Shown: piece after piece, positions 44,723 to 56,520 of the stretch
Layout: each line of letters begins with the position of its first letter
Numbering within the stretch: the first letter of the stretch is position 1
From: Carposina sasakii
Lineage: Eukaryota; Arthropoda; Insecta; Lepidoptera; Carposinidae
Length of the DNA: 64,000 bases
Reading direction: 5' to 3'
NCBI GenBank assembly: GCA_014607495.2
Contig: CP053152.1
Location: 5,828,001 to 5,892,000, forward strand
Notes under the pieces: generated by a model
Databases searched by the model: none
Seen by the model: only the letters and a program-made list of their open reading frames with translations
What the model was told of the DNA's origin: nothing
Position numbers and translations under genes: made by a program

Positions 44723-47700
44723 GGTATTTCTATTTTCTCACATCACCATAGAACATCACATTTCTTTATCAATAAAAGTACTCACGGAACTAACTGTATT
44801 GGCAAATTTTAACTAGAACACAACACAATTTAATTACACAAACATGGAAAGTGTTTTACGAAATTGCACAACTTGCGAATACACGCTAAATTTGTTACGA
44901 TTACCAACTGGATTTCTATTAGAGTTTCTCACTGGATGCTTTCAAATGGCAAAGCACGACCGCATAACACGGACATTGTGCTGTTACTCCGGCGACCGCT
45001 CAACTTTGCGACAGCACGCAAAAACTAACTAACAGTTAAGAAAAAATTGGCAAGCGACATGGTACGGCAGCGGTCGGACGAGGTCTACGCCTCACTACCT
45101 TATCGCCCTCGTTATCTACTATGGCCTATTATTTTCATTAGATTGGAGTAAGAATTTTGCATATTTCACTACTATAGCAACAAACCCTGAGCCAATATCA
45201 AAACACTGTAACGCGACAAATCCCCATGTGGTTCTGGTAAATGGATATGTGAAACAAAGAAAGCAACGGTGTCAGGTTCCATTAGCATTCGTCATTTACT
45301 GACTATGTTTGCCTGGTGTATGCCTGGTACATACGCATAAATGACCAATTCTTACAACATAATGTTCTAATATAGTAGTGTATAAATATCGTACATAAGT
45401 ATTTATTTACTGATCTGTATCGTTACACCGTAATGCGTGTCTAAAAACTAGTCACGTCTTATAAGGAAAGTGAAATCTTGTCTCAAATCTAAAAATAATA
45501 ATGTATATTTTTAGTATACTGTTACGTTCCGTCTCAGAAATTAAGTTTGAAATGGTAAAACATTGATCCGTAGTTATTAACACGAATCTGAAATTACCTT
45601 TTCGTTAACTCATGAAGATGAAGTATCGTCGATGGTTATTCTATCTATACATAGCATAACCTTCTTTCGGTTCTTGATTGAAATTAAACTATCGAAATAT
45701 CATATGTTTTCCAACTTCATAAAATTTACTATTTCCTTACAAATAACTTTCGTGTCTAATTACCGGTTATAACAACAGAACGTTGTGTTTATTTCACTAA
45801 TCGGCAAAAACTACCGGCGAATTGTTACCCGTTACAACATGCAGAAATAATTACCCAGTACACTCACATAGGTGTAGTCACATATCTGTTCAATCATTGA
45901 CTTCATCCAGTAAATCTATTAGAATTCATCTATGGAGATTGCAGACTTGGACGGCATTGTATTGTATGCAGACATCTACCCCGGAGATCTCTTAGAACAC
46001 GCTAATTACTGCATAAAAGAAATATTACTTTGCATATATCAACATATATGTGAGTTGCAATTATAAATCAGCGATTTCATGAAAACTAAAGTCGACCATC
46101 AACCACCAACAATCGACGGTTAATCCAGACTGCCATGGAATCAATCCAAGGAAACATTGTCATTGCGGAGGCTATCTGCGGTACCAACGTGGGTGTGGAG
46201 CATTCACAGTGCACATTGTTGGCTAAAATAATAAATATTCAGTAACACCTAACCCACATTAGGGATTTTGTAATGGGATATATTTAATGCACATTCATTG
46301 AAGATTTTTAAATGCCGAACTATTTAAAAATCTTCAAATGGATGTGCATATATTTTTTTCCAGAACAGCACAAAAACTGATTCTTTCTACTCTCACGATA
46401 TTTTCTACTTTGAGAGATCTGGGTATCTAGATCGTTATTCCACCGATTAAATTACTATAAACAATAGCTCCATGGTGGCAATGATACTCGCTAAGTACTG
46501 GCACTGTATCCTCTTTTGACAAGCCAACAAACCGTTGTTAAAACTGTATTAGCAATTTTTGGCGAATATAATGATTATTACCGCAAAATTGTTATTCTGA
46601 AACCACTTTTTTCTTTTTCAAGTGGTCATTTAACTAGTCTGAATTATTTTCATGGATATAAATGTCCAAACTAGCTAGGGAAATTAGCCCAATACTGAAT
46701 TTTTAAAATATATTATGATCAGTTAGAACTTTGGACGAACATACGCAAGTTGACTATTGGTAATTATTTTGACATCGTGTTCAAATCGTTGTTTCTTGAA
46801 AGCCTTCGTCTCTTGATTCGTTCTGTTGTCTCTAACGAGAGGTTGTCCTAGTCATGCTGTCATAGAACACCGTCGTGTAAAGCACTGTCATAAAATGTTA
46901 TTATTGTCCACTATACTTACTACTTTGCACCTTTGCTTTACACTAAGCCCACCTACATTATGATCATCTTATCTATCACATTCATTAACTTTACAAATAT
47001 TTAGTGAGACACTTCTTGTATGCATGTTACGTATTTCTAGTATGTTTGTAATACGTTGGTTGAAGTAACATATTCCATAAACCACTTCAGCACTACTATG
47101 CATTGCCATAAAAACACTGATTCCTAAAACACTTTCCACATTTCTGCAATATTTACTTGCAATATATTTCAATTGATTTGAAGTTACAAAATGTAAATGT
47201 AAACAATCTGGAGGCTGCGTGGCGAACAACTGGCTGGATTGACTTTCAGGCTGCGCGTGCGCCGGTGACGTGCGGTAAGGCGCGAGGGGCGCGCGGGGCG
47301 GGGTTGCAGGTCACCCGCCTCACCTCCCACCCGCCTTGCCTAGTACATTGAAGAACAGTGCAAACAATCAGAACACCTGTGTCAGTACAAGTGGTCTTAA
47401 CTTTTGTTTACCTATTTCTTGAGTTATTCGTTTTAGTTGGACCCATTTTGACAGATGAAATTCGTGGAAGTGAGTTGGAAACTTGGGAAGGAAATAACCT
47501 AAGGAATCACAGGACACCACTTATAAAATTTGAATGAGAGATTCTAATGTGATTTTGGAATCGGGTATTTTTGATGGTATGACTAAGGCTTTTGTTTGAT
47601 TGAGGTTAGAAGGCATGGTATGGGCCAAGGATGGATTTGTTTTCTACTAATTTTTCCATAAGTAGACTGCTGCCTAAATACATTAGATATTACTTGTACT

Positions 47701-49722
47701 CGATTATCTTATCAGCCTAAATTTAATTAATACTTATAGGTACACCTGATAACCTGCTTGTTCTAAACTTATATTGTGTTGTACGGTGTACTTACCTACA
47801 CATTGCGGACTTACGAATCGACGCGTCTAGCCATCAAACAAACAACTTAAATCAGACCAACTTTTAAATGTAAATTACCATGTAAAAATAGGATCTTCCT
47901 CAATTTATGGCCGAAGGCACCATTTTATAGAGGGTGAGCCAGGAAGGGGCCCATGGGCCATGGGGTCAGTGGTGCGGCGAACGCGGCCAAGCGCGACGGA
48001 AGCAGCCGACCGCGACGAGTCTGCAGGGTGGTAGACTACGTTCCGTTTACCTCCAGCGACAATACGTTCAAGGCCGAATATGGAGACACAAAAAAGGCTT
48101 GTTGAAGCCTATTTTCGAGCGTAAATGTGCCGCAAACCTGTGTGATACCTACGTTTTGATTAGGCGTGATTTTTAGCCTGGGCTGAATTGTTCTACAATA
48201 GATACTAAGATCTTAATGGTGCTTGAAGATATGACTCACAATAATAAACTAATCAGGAATTTTATTTTCTCGAATCTTCATTCCTCACCAAGACTAGGTG
48301 AGAGATAATTAAGTTAGGTACTGTAGGTGAAATTGGTAGAACGGAATCTATGCCATCTGATCATTTCTGGGAAAGAATAACTAAATAAGACACTCATATT
48401 CTTGACAAACATTGAACAATATACAAGTAAGGTAGTTAGAACTTCAAACAGAGAATGCACAATTGCACATCCATCGGCTTACCTATCTCTCCAAGAGCTT
48501 TCTGCAGCACCCAAAATTACGATATAATATAATTTCTTATGTTTTGCAAAGCAATTTAAAATTATTAGTGGAAATCGTACTAGGGCACCACCACGTGGTT
48601 CAAGTGCTGCAACTGTATTTTTATTTTATTTATTTATTTATAACCATATTACAAAGCATTACAGCTTGCGCCAATGCGCCTTGAAATGTAGATATCATAA
48701 TAATTTATGTAACGCCATCTATCTTCTGTGCTCTTCACTACATTGTAGAAAGGAAACTTATGAACCATAGCTATAAACAGTAGTGGAGCGTTCTGTTACT
48801 GCTCACACAATATAGAGGGAACAGTAGACACCTTATTTATGATCACTCGTATTTCGGAGTAAGCTTGCTCTGCCTTGACAGAAGAACAAAATAAGAGGAA
48901 CAAAGAGATTGCTGCATAGTATCTATTCCATGTGGACTAGTTCCATTCAATTATTTACCTTCGTACATATTATATTAATTAAGTAAGTAACCACTTGCTT
49001 GTTTTCATCTATTTCAAATGAATATAATTTTTCAAATAGGTAGGTAGGTATCTATTCAGTGCCTAACAAAATCCCCACTACTTAATATCTACGTGATATT
49101 TTAGCCTTATTTCTAAATCCAGAAGTCCTGTACCTACCTATAGTTGAAGTAATAAAGAACTACACTTCAGTAACGCGAGGGTTGCGGTTTGCCACTCACC
49201 CTTGCACACCTGCGCCACCTGTCCCTATTTGCTTCAAACTTCACGCGCATGCTGTTTCCTCAACAATAATATGCTAATGAAATTATGCAATAACTAAATA
49301 GCGATAATATAAAATTGTTACATTTGCCTAAGTACCTACATTAATAACAATTAACAACATAATAGAACCATAAAGAATCTTCCAGTGTTCTTCTCCTACC
49401 AAACCATATCTTATTCCTCTAATTAAAACACAAAGGCGCGATGCAAAGTCCTCACTAACTTAAAATAGAAACCTTAAAAGTGTTTCAGAAACCTACCTTT
49501 ATAAATACATAGTATTTACAGGAAGCAAGCTCTTTATCGGATTATATTGCGTGTACACTCTATCGATTTTGTTCTAATAGTTTCTAGTGGACACACGTGT
49601 CGCTTTGTGTAAATTTAACGTACGATTTGCTTGCGTGGTTACAAATTCTGATATTAAAAAGAGCTTCTATAGTAGATATTTTTATATGCTTTACCGCTCA
49701 TAGAACCTATAACCTAGATAGC
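44723..49722. other. Long non-coding stretch
   Basis: No recognised gene over 5 kb. It includes a hairpin (46288-46348, arms TGCACATTCATTGAAGATTT), a GC-rich block at 47200-47345, and a GC-rich block at 47930-48080 with no recognised frame. The rest is AT-rich. Confidence 0.45.
47200..47345. other. GC-rich island
   Basis: Contains GCGCGTGCGCCGGTGACGTG and GGCGCGAGGGGCGCGCGGGG in otherwise AT-rich DNA. It could be a promoter or 5' exon for a minus-strand transcript such as baz, but no start or splice signal proves it. Confidence 0.3.
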
Positions 49723-49730
49723 TTCTAGAC

Positions 49731-49909
49731 CAGGGGTTCCCAAACCTTTTTTCATAGACCCCTTTAAACGTTAACTGGTTCTGGTGGCCTACAGGCCTAC
49801 ACCACATACGAATTAATTGTGAAACCCCATTTTTTCACGCCTACGTAGACCCCCATCGAGTCTCCTGTGGACCTCTGGGGGTCCACCTGGACCACTTTGG
49901 GAACCACTG
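49731..49909 (-). mobile_element. hAT-type MITE, copy 2
   Basis: Termini CAGGGGTTCCCAAACC and TTTGGGAACCACTG, flanked by TTCTAGAC (49723-49730) and TTCTAGAT (49910-49917), an 8-bp duplication with one mismatch. Inverted relative to copies 1 and 3. Confidence 0.88.
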
Positions 49910-50549
49910 TTCTAGATATATCTCTATGGGTGTACTTGCCCACCTTTTGTCTACGCGGATAACGTTAGGATACACTGGTTATCAATGATACATGACATGA
50001 CTACTACTAAGTAGGTACCTACTGTTTCACTGCAGATGGAAGAAATAGGTATAAAAACATTCACCAATATGGACCTGAATAATGTAAGAAACTAAAAACT
50101 TATCCCTAGTGGCGAAAGACAAGTCAATATTGAAAGGAAGAAAGGATCTTCAGTTTGAAATAATCTTTCCCAAAGGAACCACAATGCAAAAGCAGGCAAA
50201 AACACATTACCTACCTACAATGTGGTCTATAAAAAATAACCAGTAGCTTTCTTAAAGTTTATTGACCTGCCCTAGTTTATTTTAAACACCCATTAGTACT
50301 ACATAAGGTCAATGAGTAATTAAAGCGGTATCTTCGCTTAAGAAATCTTCAGCTTTCCTTGACATTACATTGTGCACGTGGGAAACTTAATTTCCCACTG
50401 GTCCTGAACAATGGAGTCAGTTCGGAAAACGCCATGTGCGCTTAATGTGTTGGTATGGAAACCACCACTTTACAGTTTTAAGAATTTTTTTAACAATCCG
50501 GACTCAGTATAGGTAGATTTCTGCATTTTCTTAGCTTTATAAAGTAAGT

Positions 50550-50840
50550 ACTAGTGAACGCCTGCGACTCCGTCCGCGTGGACTGCAGAAAAAACAAAAA
50601 GTCGAAATTATCTGGGATAAAATATATTTTCCCGTGATAAAAAGTAGCCTATGTGTTAATCCAGGGTGTCAGCTAACTCCATACCATTTTTTTTTTATTT
50701 ATCATTAATACATATTTTACAAAGAATAAAGTGCAGTGTCTCATAAACTTAATTTACATCGCTCTAGCCGTTTTTACGTGAAAGAGTAACAAACATCCAT
50801 CCATCCATACTTACAAACTTCCGCGTTTATAATATTAGTA
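50550..50840 (+). mobile_element. LINE 3' relic
   Basis: GCGACTCCGTCCGCGTGGAC, AAAAAGTAGCCTATGTGTTA and TTTATAATATTAGTAGGAT are the usual 3'-end motifs of lepidopteran LINEs, followed by decay and deletion. Confidence 0.65.
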
Positions 50841-51270
50841 GGATGATAGTACTCAAAAAATCTGACTATAGAAATTACAGGAGTTACTTTCAGTTAGTGA
50901 TTTTAACGCAAAAGAAAAGCCAAATTCTTGGCAATATGAGTTTCGAAAAAGAAAACATACTTTCAGTTAGTGATTTAGTATGGTCGAAAACTATTTAGAA
51001 TCATACGTCTATGTAGGTAATTGCTTTAGAAAAGATAGAACAAAAAATTTCAAATTATTATTTGTATGAGTCGCATCATCATGGACAAGGTCAACAACCC
51101 GCCTCCGCCATACCGGCGACCTTTCAAGTGCAGCTTAAAGGGTATGAAGCCAAGTTCAAATGTGACCTGTCTATGAGAAAAGGTATTTAACTGCACGTTA
51201 AGTAAACAATAGATTGATAGGTAGTGTATAAATGAAATTGTATTAGGCGTTACAATTCGGAAGTTCAAAC

Positions 51271-51563
51271 ATTCACTATGGGTGCGCCCACCACCGGGCC
51301 CTACACCCTCCACTGACCCTCGGATCTGATAACTCATAATTGCGTCAACAGGCACTTATGTATGTAATGTATGTATGTAGATTATTTATCTAGTTTTTGA
51401 TTTCGGAATAGTGCAATGTATCGTCTTGCATGCTAGGTGCTCGGGTCTGGTTTCTCATGGCGATTGTAGTTAGTGCAAGTGCCTGTTGTCGCAATTATGA
51501 GTTATCAGATCCGAGGGTCAGTGGAGGATGTAGGGCCCGGTGGTGGGCGCACCCATAGTGAAT
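51271..51563. repeat. Inverted duplication with ~88-bp arms
   Basis: Left arm 51271-51359 (ATTCACTATGGGTGCGCCCA ...) and right arm 51478-51563 (... GTGGGCGCACCCATAGTGAA) differ at only two or three positions. The loop is about 118 bp and includes TGTA repeats. Frames through the arms are artefacts. No other copy was seen in the window. Confidence 0.85.
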
Positions 51564-52721
51564 GATAGGTAGTGTACAAGTTTTGGTCTTACATGTATCC
51601 AAAAACGGAGCTTTTTACTAGGTATGGATCTAAAGCTTTCAAGTAAAATACGACCCATAAATATAGTAAGGTAGAAGAACCAACATGGTGTTGCTACATT
51701 ATATTTGCCTTTATGGATCTTCGGTCTGAAATAAATAATTTTTATTTTATTTTTATTTATTTTATTTAATCGAGAGAATCCGGGTTTATTTGAATCATGG
51801 CCGAACTGAGAACCACTTTTAGCAAATAATTAGCATTCTTCGTTTCAACTAAACAACGGACGGTACGACGAGTAACAGGTTACAAGGTTTAATCATTGTG
51901 TCTTCTACCAATTTCTATCTCCAGGTCTTGGTATTACGTAATGACGCAGGTTAATTCCTATAGCTATTTTTCGTCACATAGCCCCATCCCATCTTAGTCA
52001 TGTAAGACCACTTTCGTTAGCACAGGTGAAGCGGAAACTGCCGACAAGCCGGAAAGCGGTAATTGCATGCTCTCAGCCTACACCGGTCCCAGCAGTGGGC
52101 AGCCGAGGGTGACGCAGAGAAACTGAAAGTGAACTTCGGGTTCACAAAACTACGAATATTTACCTAATAGCCAGTATGCAATATGCCATTTGTGAAGTAG
52201 GTAGGCTTAGCAAAAATAACGGACTCTTATAAAGAGTAAGGGAATTTGTAGAGGATTTATGAGTAATTTATGCTAATGAAATAAAGGCATAGAAGAATCC
52301 CGTGTTTAACATTATTAATCACATCGAAGTCATTTTTCATACCAAGCAAGTTCTTAGAAATAAGTACCCAATTACTGAAATTTTATCAATCTATAAAATA
52401 CAAATATTGCCAAACCCATCTTACCTCCCTTATCGGACACACAAACTGGGCCATTCACAGGTGATAACAGGACCATTGGTGTGCCAAGCATCAGGAATGC
52501 TGACGCCCTCCCACCTACATTACAATCTCATGGCGAAATATCTGTTTGTCAAGTACATTTACAGTATTTAGAATTAAGTTGGTTTTCCTTGGTATGCCAA
52601 AACAAGATGTTATGAATAATTAAATGTGGAAAGAATGATAGTTGTACGAAGTTGTATCATCCTATTAAAAATATAGGTAATTATTATTTAAAAAAATTAT
52701 TAATAAAGAAATGGAAAAAAT

Positions 52722-53460
52722 TCCTCACCCGGGTGGGAATCGAACCCACGACCTCTGCATTCCGTGCCATTATTTTATTATTATTGTATCTCTGTTTAAA
52801 TTCTCGGAACTACAGAGTCCCGGTCCTTTGAGAGGCGTGCATCGGGCCGTGGCCAAGATGTAGAGGCCCTTTTTAGAGAACTTTTAATATGGTGTGGGAT
52901 ACACATGGCGGATACCATCGCCGACCGCACAATATGATACACCCGGCGATGGTCCCCGCCATGTGCAAGACTATTGGAGTGCAGAGCTATGTCATGCGAT
53001 GGAAACAAAGGTCATGGGCTATGAGGCTGAATGTTGGGTGGGGTTGGGTAACTGGGCTATTGAAGGAGACTAACGGACGCCTGCCATTACAACCAAGTCT
53101 CATAATTGTTTGGTGGCAGACGGTGACTCGCCGACTCATTTCATGGGCCCCCTGAAACGGCCGCACGCACGGAGCGACAAAGGGGGCAACATTTGGTGAG
53201 CGGCTAGGGTGGAGGGGTGCCCCTGGACTTTAAACCGAAGCCAACTCGCCACTTACTGACGGGCACGTCCACCCTCGAGCTGTCATAGCTCTCGCGACTC
53301 CACTCTGCCCGGCCGGCGAAGGCAAGGCAGAGGTGGGGGAACTGTTCCTCGTCAGACCTCACTCCGGCGCCGGAGATGAGGAACAGGGTCTTCCCCCGGG
53401 AGCACTTCAGGTCCGTGGGAACGCTACCTCCCAACAGCTCGCCACAAGCTGCCCTGCGGG
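52722..53460 (-). mobile_element. Retroelement relic joined to a tRNA-like SINE tail
   Basis: On the minus strand, 52775-52722 reads TGGCACGGAATGCAGAGG and GTGGGTTCGATTCCCACCCG, the B-box half of the tRNA-like SINE. Upstream is an AATAATAATAAAATAAT run and then about 650 bp of GC-rich sequence (52800-53460) unlike its surroundings. The join suggests a LINE with an AAT-repeat tail next to a truncated SINE. No intact ORF; family not identified. Confidence 0.5.
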
Positions 53461-56239
53461 CTTATTATTATTATTATTATTTTTACTATTTTTTATTTTT
53501 ATTTATTATTTTTGCTATAACTTGCAGGTTTGGTCCTTTGAGCCGGATCCTGTGAACTTTTTCTTGTTAAATTGATTTGGATACGCTTACTAAAATAGGA
53601 TTCACGATATACCTATTACACTTACGTGTTTTGGAGTGTTGTGTAGTTGCTTTGTCTATATCAAACACCTGTAGGGTCTAGGGTGAGAACTTTTATCTTA
53701 GAAATGAGCGACAAACTGGATAAGATAACCACCCCTCAAACACTTAATATTTTATGTCTTCAACTTGTTTCTCGTGCATCTTTTAAGAAACCTTTAAATC
53801 TTGGTTAAACGATAATGTTAGGTTCGTTACTGGTAAACTTCATCATGATAAAATTGTGCTCAGTAAAACAGGAGGTGGTGAAGTTAGTGAGAATAATAGG
53901 TCAGCAAAGTGCGTGGAAAAGTGCAACAATAGCACGCAGTGTACCTACCCTCCTATCTATCTACCGAATGCACGCATATCCAATTAGCCTGCCTTTGTTA
54001 CAAGGCTAGCACCTCTCTATTAAGGGCTATCAACACTTTTTACAAAGCTTCCCACAGACCATCTTTCTTTTTCTGAATATTGGTATTGGTGCGTATCGTA
54101 TGTTCTGTTTATGTATGCGCATAATTCGATGTGAGTCATTATTTCCTTGCATTTTTCCCATGGACAGAAAAGAAAATATCTTCGCCAATATTATTTAATT
54201 CAATTAGTTTTTTGGGGGTCAAGTTTTGAAGAGAGAAATCAGATGGATTTGTTTAGAAACAGTAATAGAATAGATTGTAAAATATACTAAAGTCAAGTTA
54301 TTTAAGTACATTTGGAAGAACATCGCAACTAATGAAAATAGCCAATGCCACATTTAAAAAGTCCTTTTTAGACAACCCTAGAAGCCTTGAACCATGGCCA
54401 CGGAACTAAGAGAGTACCTACGTATGTGAGTGTGTACTAAAACACTAGAACAGTTGCACATTGTGTAGAACTCTTTGTCCGGACGGAATCACACACGTTG
54501 TTATTAGAGCGGTATTCTAACCATAGGTTTTAACAACGGAAACATATCGTGACAGGAAATCATTTTTATCACATTTTTTATTTATTTTGTGGAAGCATGG
54601 TAGAGTGAATTGGACAGTTTGACCCTCCCAAATGAAGTCAAGCTTTCTGACGAAACCATCAAGCTTTGCAAACGAAACTAAGCTGCATTATCTATGATTG
54701 ATTAGGCACTCTTTGAGGTAGTCTGTGCAAGATGGTAGGTAGGTATCCAGATTCTAGTTTCTACGAAGTCGTGATGGCTGCTTGCGACCAAAATCGATGA
54801 AGAAGAATAAAATTGTTCCATTCAGTATTGAAATGACTTTAATGACCTTTAGTTTTCACTTTAATTACCATTATCAGTAATATGGACCGACTAGCTAGAG
54901 AGAGAGTGTGCTAGGTGGTCCCTTCCTATCGAATTTATCCGTACGCGTAATGCTAAGGTGATGCCTCCGTGGGAATGTGCCTTGACATAGGTAATGCGGG
55001 TAGGCGGAAACACATCCTCGAAAACAGTGTAATGCGGGTTTTATGACAATATTTTACAATAAAAAAAGAAAAAACACTAAAAAAATAAGGTTATTTACCT
55101 AGTATGTACCTATTATAAGAACACTACTTCGAGGCGTTTTGTATTTAAATACCTACGCTCGTACAAAGTTATCGGGTTTTTATTACAAGAGAAGTATGAG
55201 AGTAATCTTTAATACTGTGTAAAAATATTACGGATTAAAATGATAAAAAGTTGTCTATTACGTAGTAACAGATTAAATTCCATGCGTTAGATAAATAGAT
55301 TAACTTTATGGGATTAAATTGAGGATTAAATATTGTTTTAATAAATTTTTTATACCTTAGGAATTTTAATTATTTCATGATAAACTATCAATAATAGACA
55401 TTGATAAGAAAGTAGCTTTACGTGGAAATAACTACCTATAAGTAAAAAAAAACAGAGTATTCAAAGTTCCTAATTTTATAGAAAAAATATTTACAAAATT
55501 GCAAAAACTTGGCAAATAACACTTTCACTCAATAAACGATCTATATTCACTACAAATAATACGTTTTGGTAATAACAGTTGTAGTAAAAAATACAGGAAA
55601 GAACAAAATGAAATCGCTTTGTGGTTTTGTAAGGTCAGGTAGAGCTCTCATCGGCCACGTAACTAGAGCGCACGTTTAGGTGCACTATATTTTATTTATT
55701 TACTAGCTATAACTATTAAGTAATAGGTCGTATCAAATTACAAATAAAAATATACCCGTCGTTAAGTGATGTCTAAATAAGTATACCTAACTCCCCTAAT
55801 TTTACTATTCGATCATCCTGAGCTATAAATTACTTAAAAAGCAATACAAAACACAGAAGTGGCTTCAAGTTTTACAAACCGTGTCCAAATCAGGTAGACA
55901 TTCCTATGTCGGGAACAAGTGCCGCCCCTCGTAATTATACTGGCCACCCTGTATATCCGTCTCATTAGATGTAGTTTAATGCATTGAATTAGAGTTTAAA
56001 ATGACAGGTTCTATGAGCTTTGACTGGTTGTAGTGTGGGCGCATTGGACAAAAACCATTCGTGTATAGACGATAGACATGCTCGCTCAATGTTGTTTGAA
56101 GTGAACTGGATTTCAAGTTATTTAGGGATGGTATTGAAAATAAGTATTGATAGTATAAGGTTCCTCACAATTAACTTGGTTATGTATGTATGATCACACC
56201 AAATAGAACAGATACGTAACGTAGTTTAATTCAAGTAGG
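53461..56239. other. Intergenic DNA, AT-rich
   Basis: A TTATTA low-complexity run at 53461-53515; otherwise nothing recognised. A 64-codon ORF at 53815-54009 has no motif. Confidence 0.45.
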
Positions 56240-56242
56240 TAA

Positions 56243-56268
56243 GAGCCAGTCCACACGGCGCGTTGCGT
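56243..56268 (+). repeat. Harbinger left TIR
   Basis: GAGCCAGTCCACACGGCGCG then TTGCGT. A subterminal relative, TTCACACGGCGCGCTGCGTC, follows at about 56332. Such repeats are plausible transposase or helper binding sites. Confidence 0.92.
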
Positions 56269-56520
56269 CAGCGTTGCGTCGACGCAGCGCTACCACTGCG
56301 TTGTTTTACATACAAATAACCAAGGTGTTCACACGGCGCGCTGCGTCGTCGCACCGCACACATGACGGACAGCAGCCCCCGAGACGAAGCGGGAGGGGGT
56401 GTACTCGTGCGACGTCGGAGCGCCAGCGCTCAGTTGCTTGTGCGTTGACAGAGAGGATACACGGAAGCTCATTTCGTTTTACGTTTACGTTTTTGTATTT
56501 CGTTTTATTTGCAGGGTAAA

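Noticed and set aside
46288..46348. Hairpin resembling a microRNA precursor
   Set aside because: Arms of about 25 bp with several mismatches and no supporting evidence; hairpins are common in this repeat-rich DNA.
47934..48176. 80-codon GC-rich ORF as a gene start
   Set aside because: No recognisable domain and no splice signal tied to baz; more likely a retroelement fragment.
51050..51355. A 101-codon protein on the minus strand
   Set aside because: It runs through one arm of an inverted duplication and has no recognisable motif.
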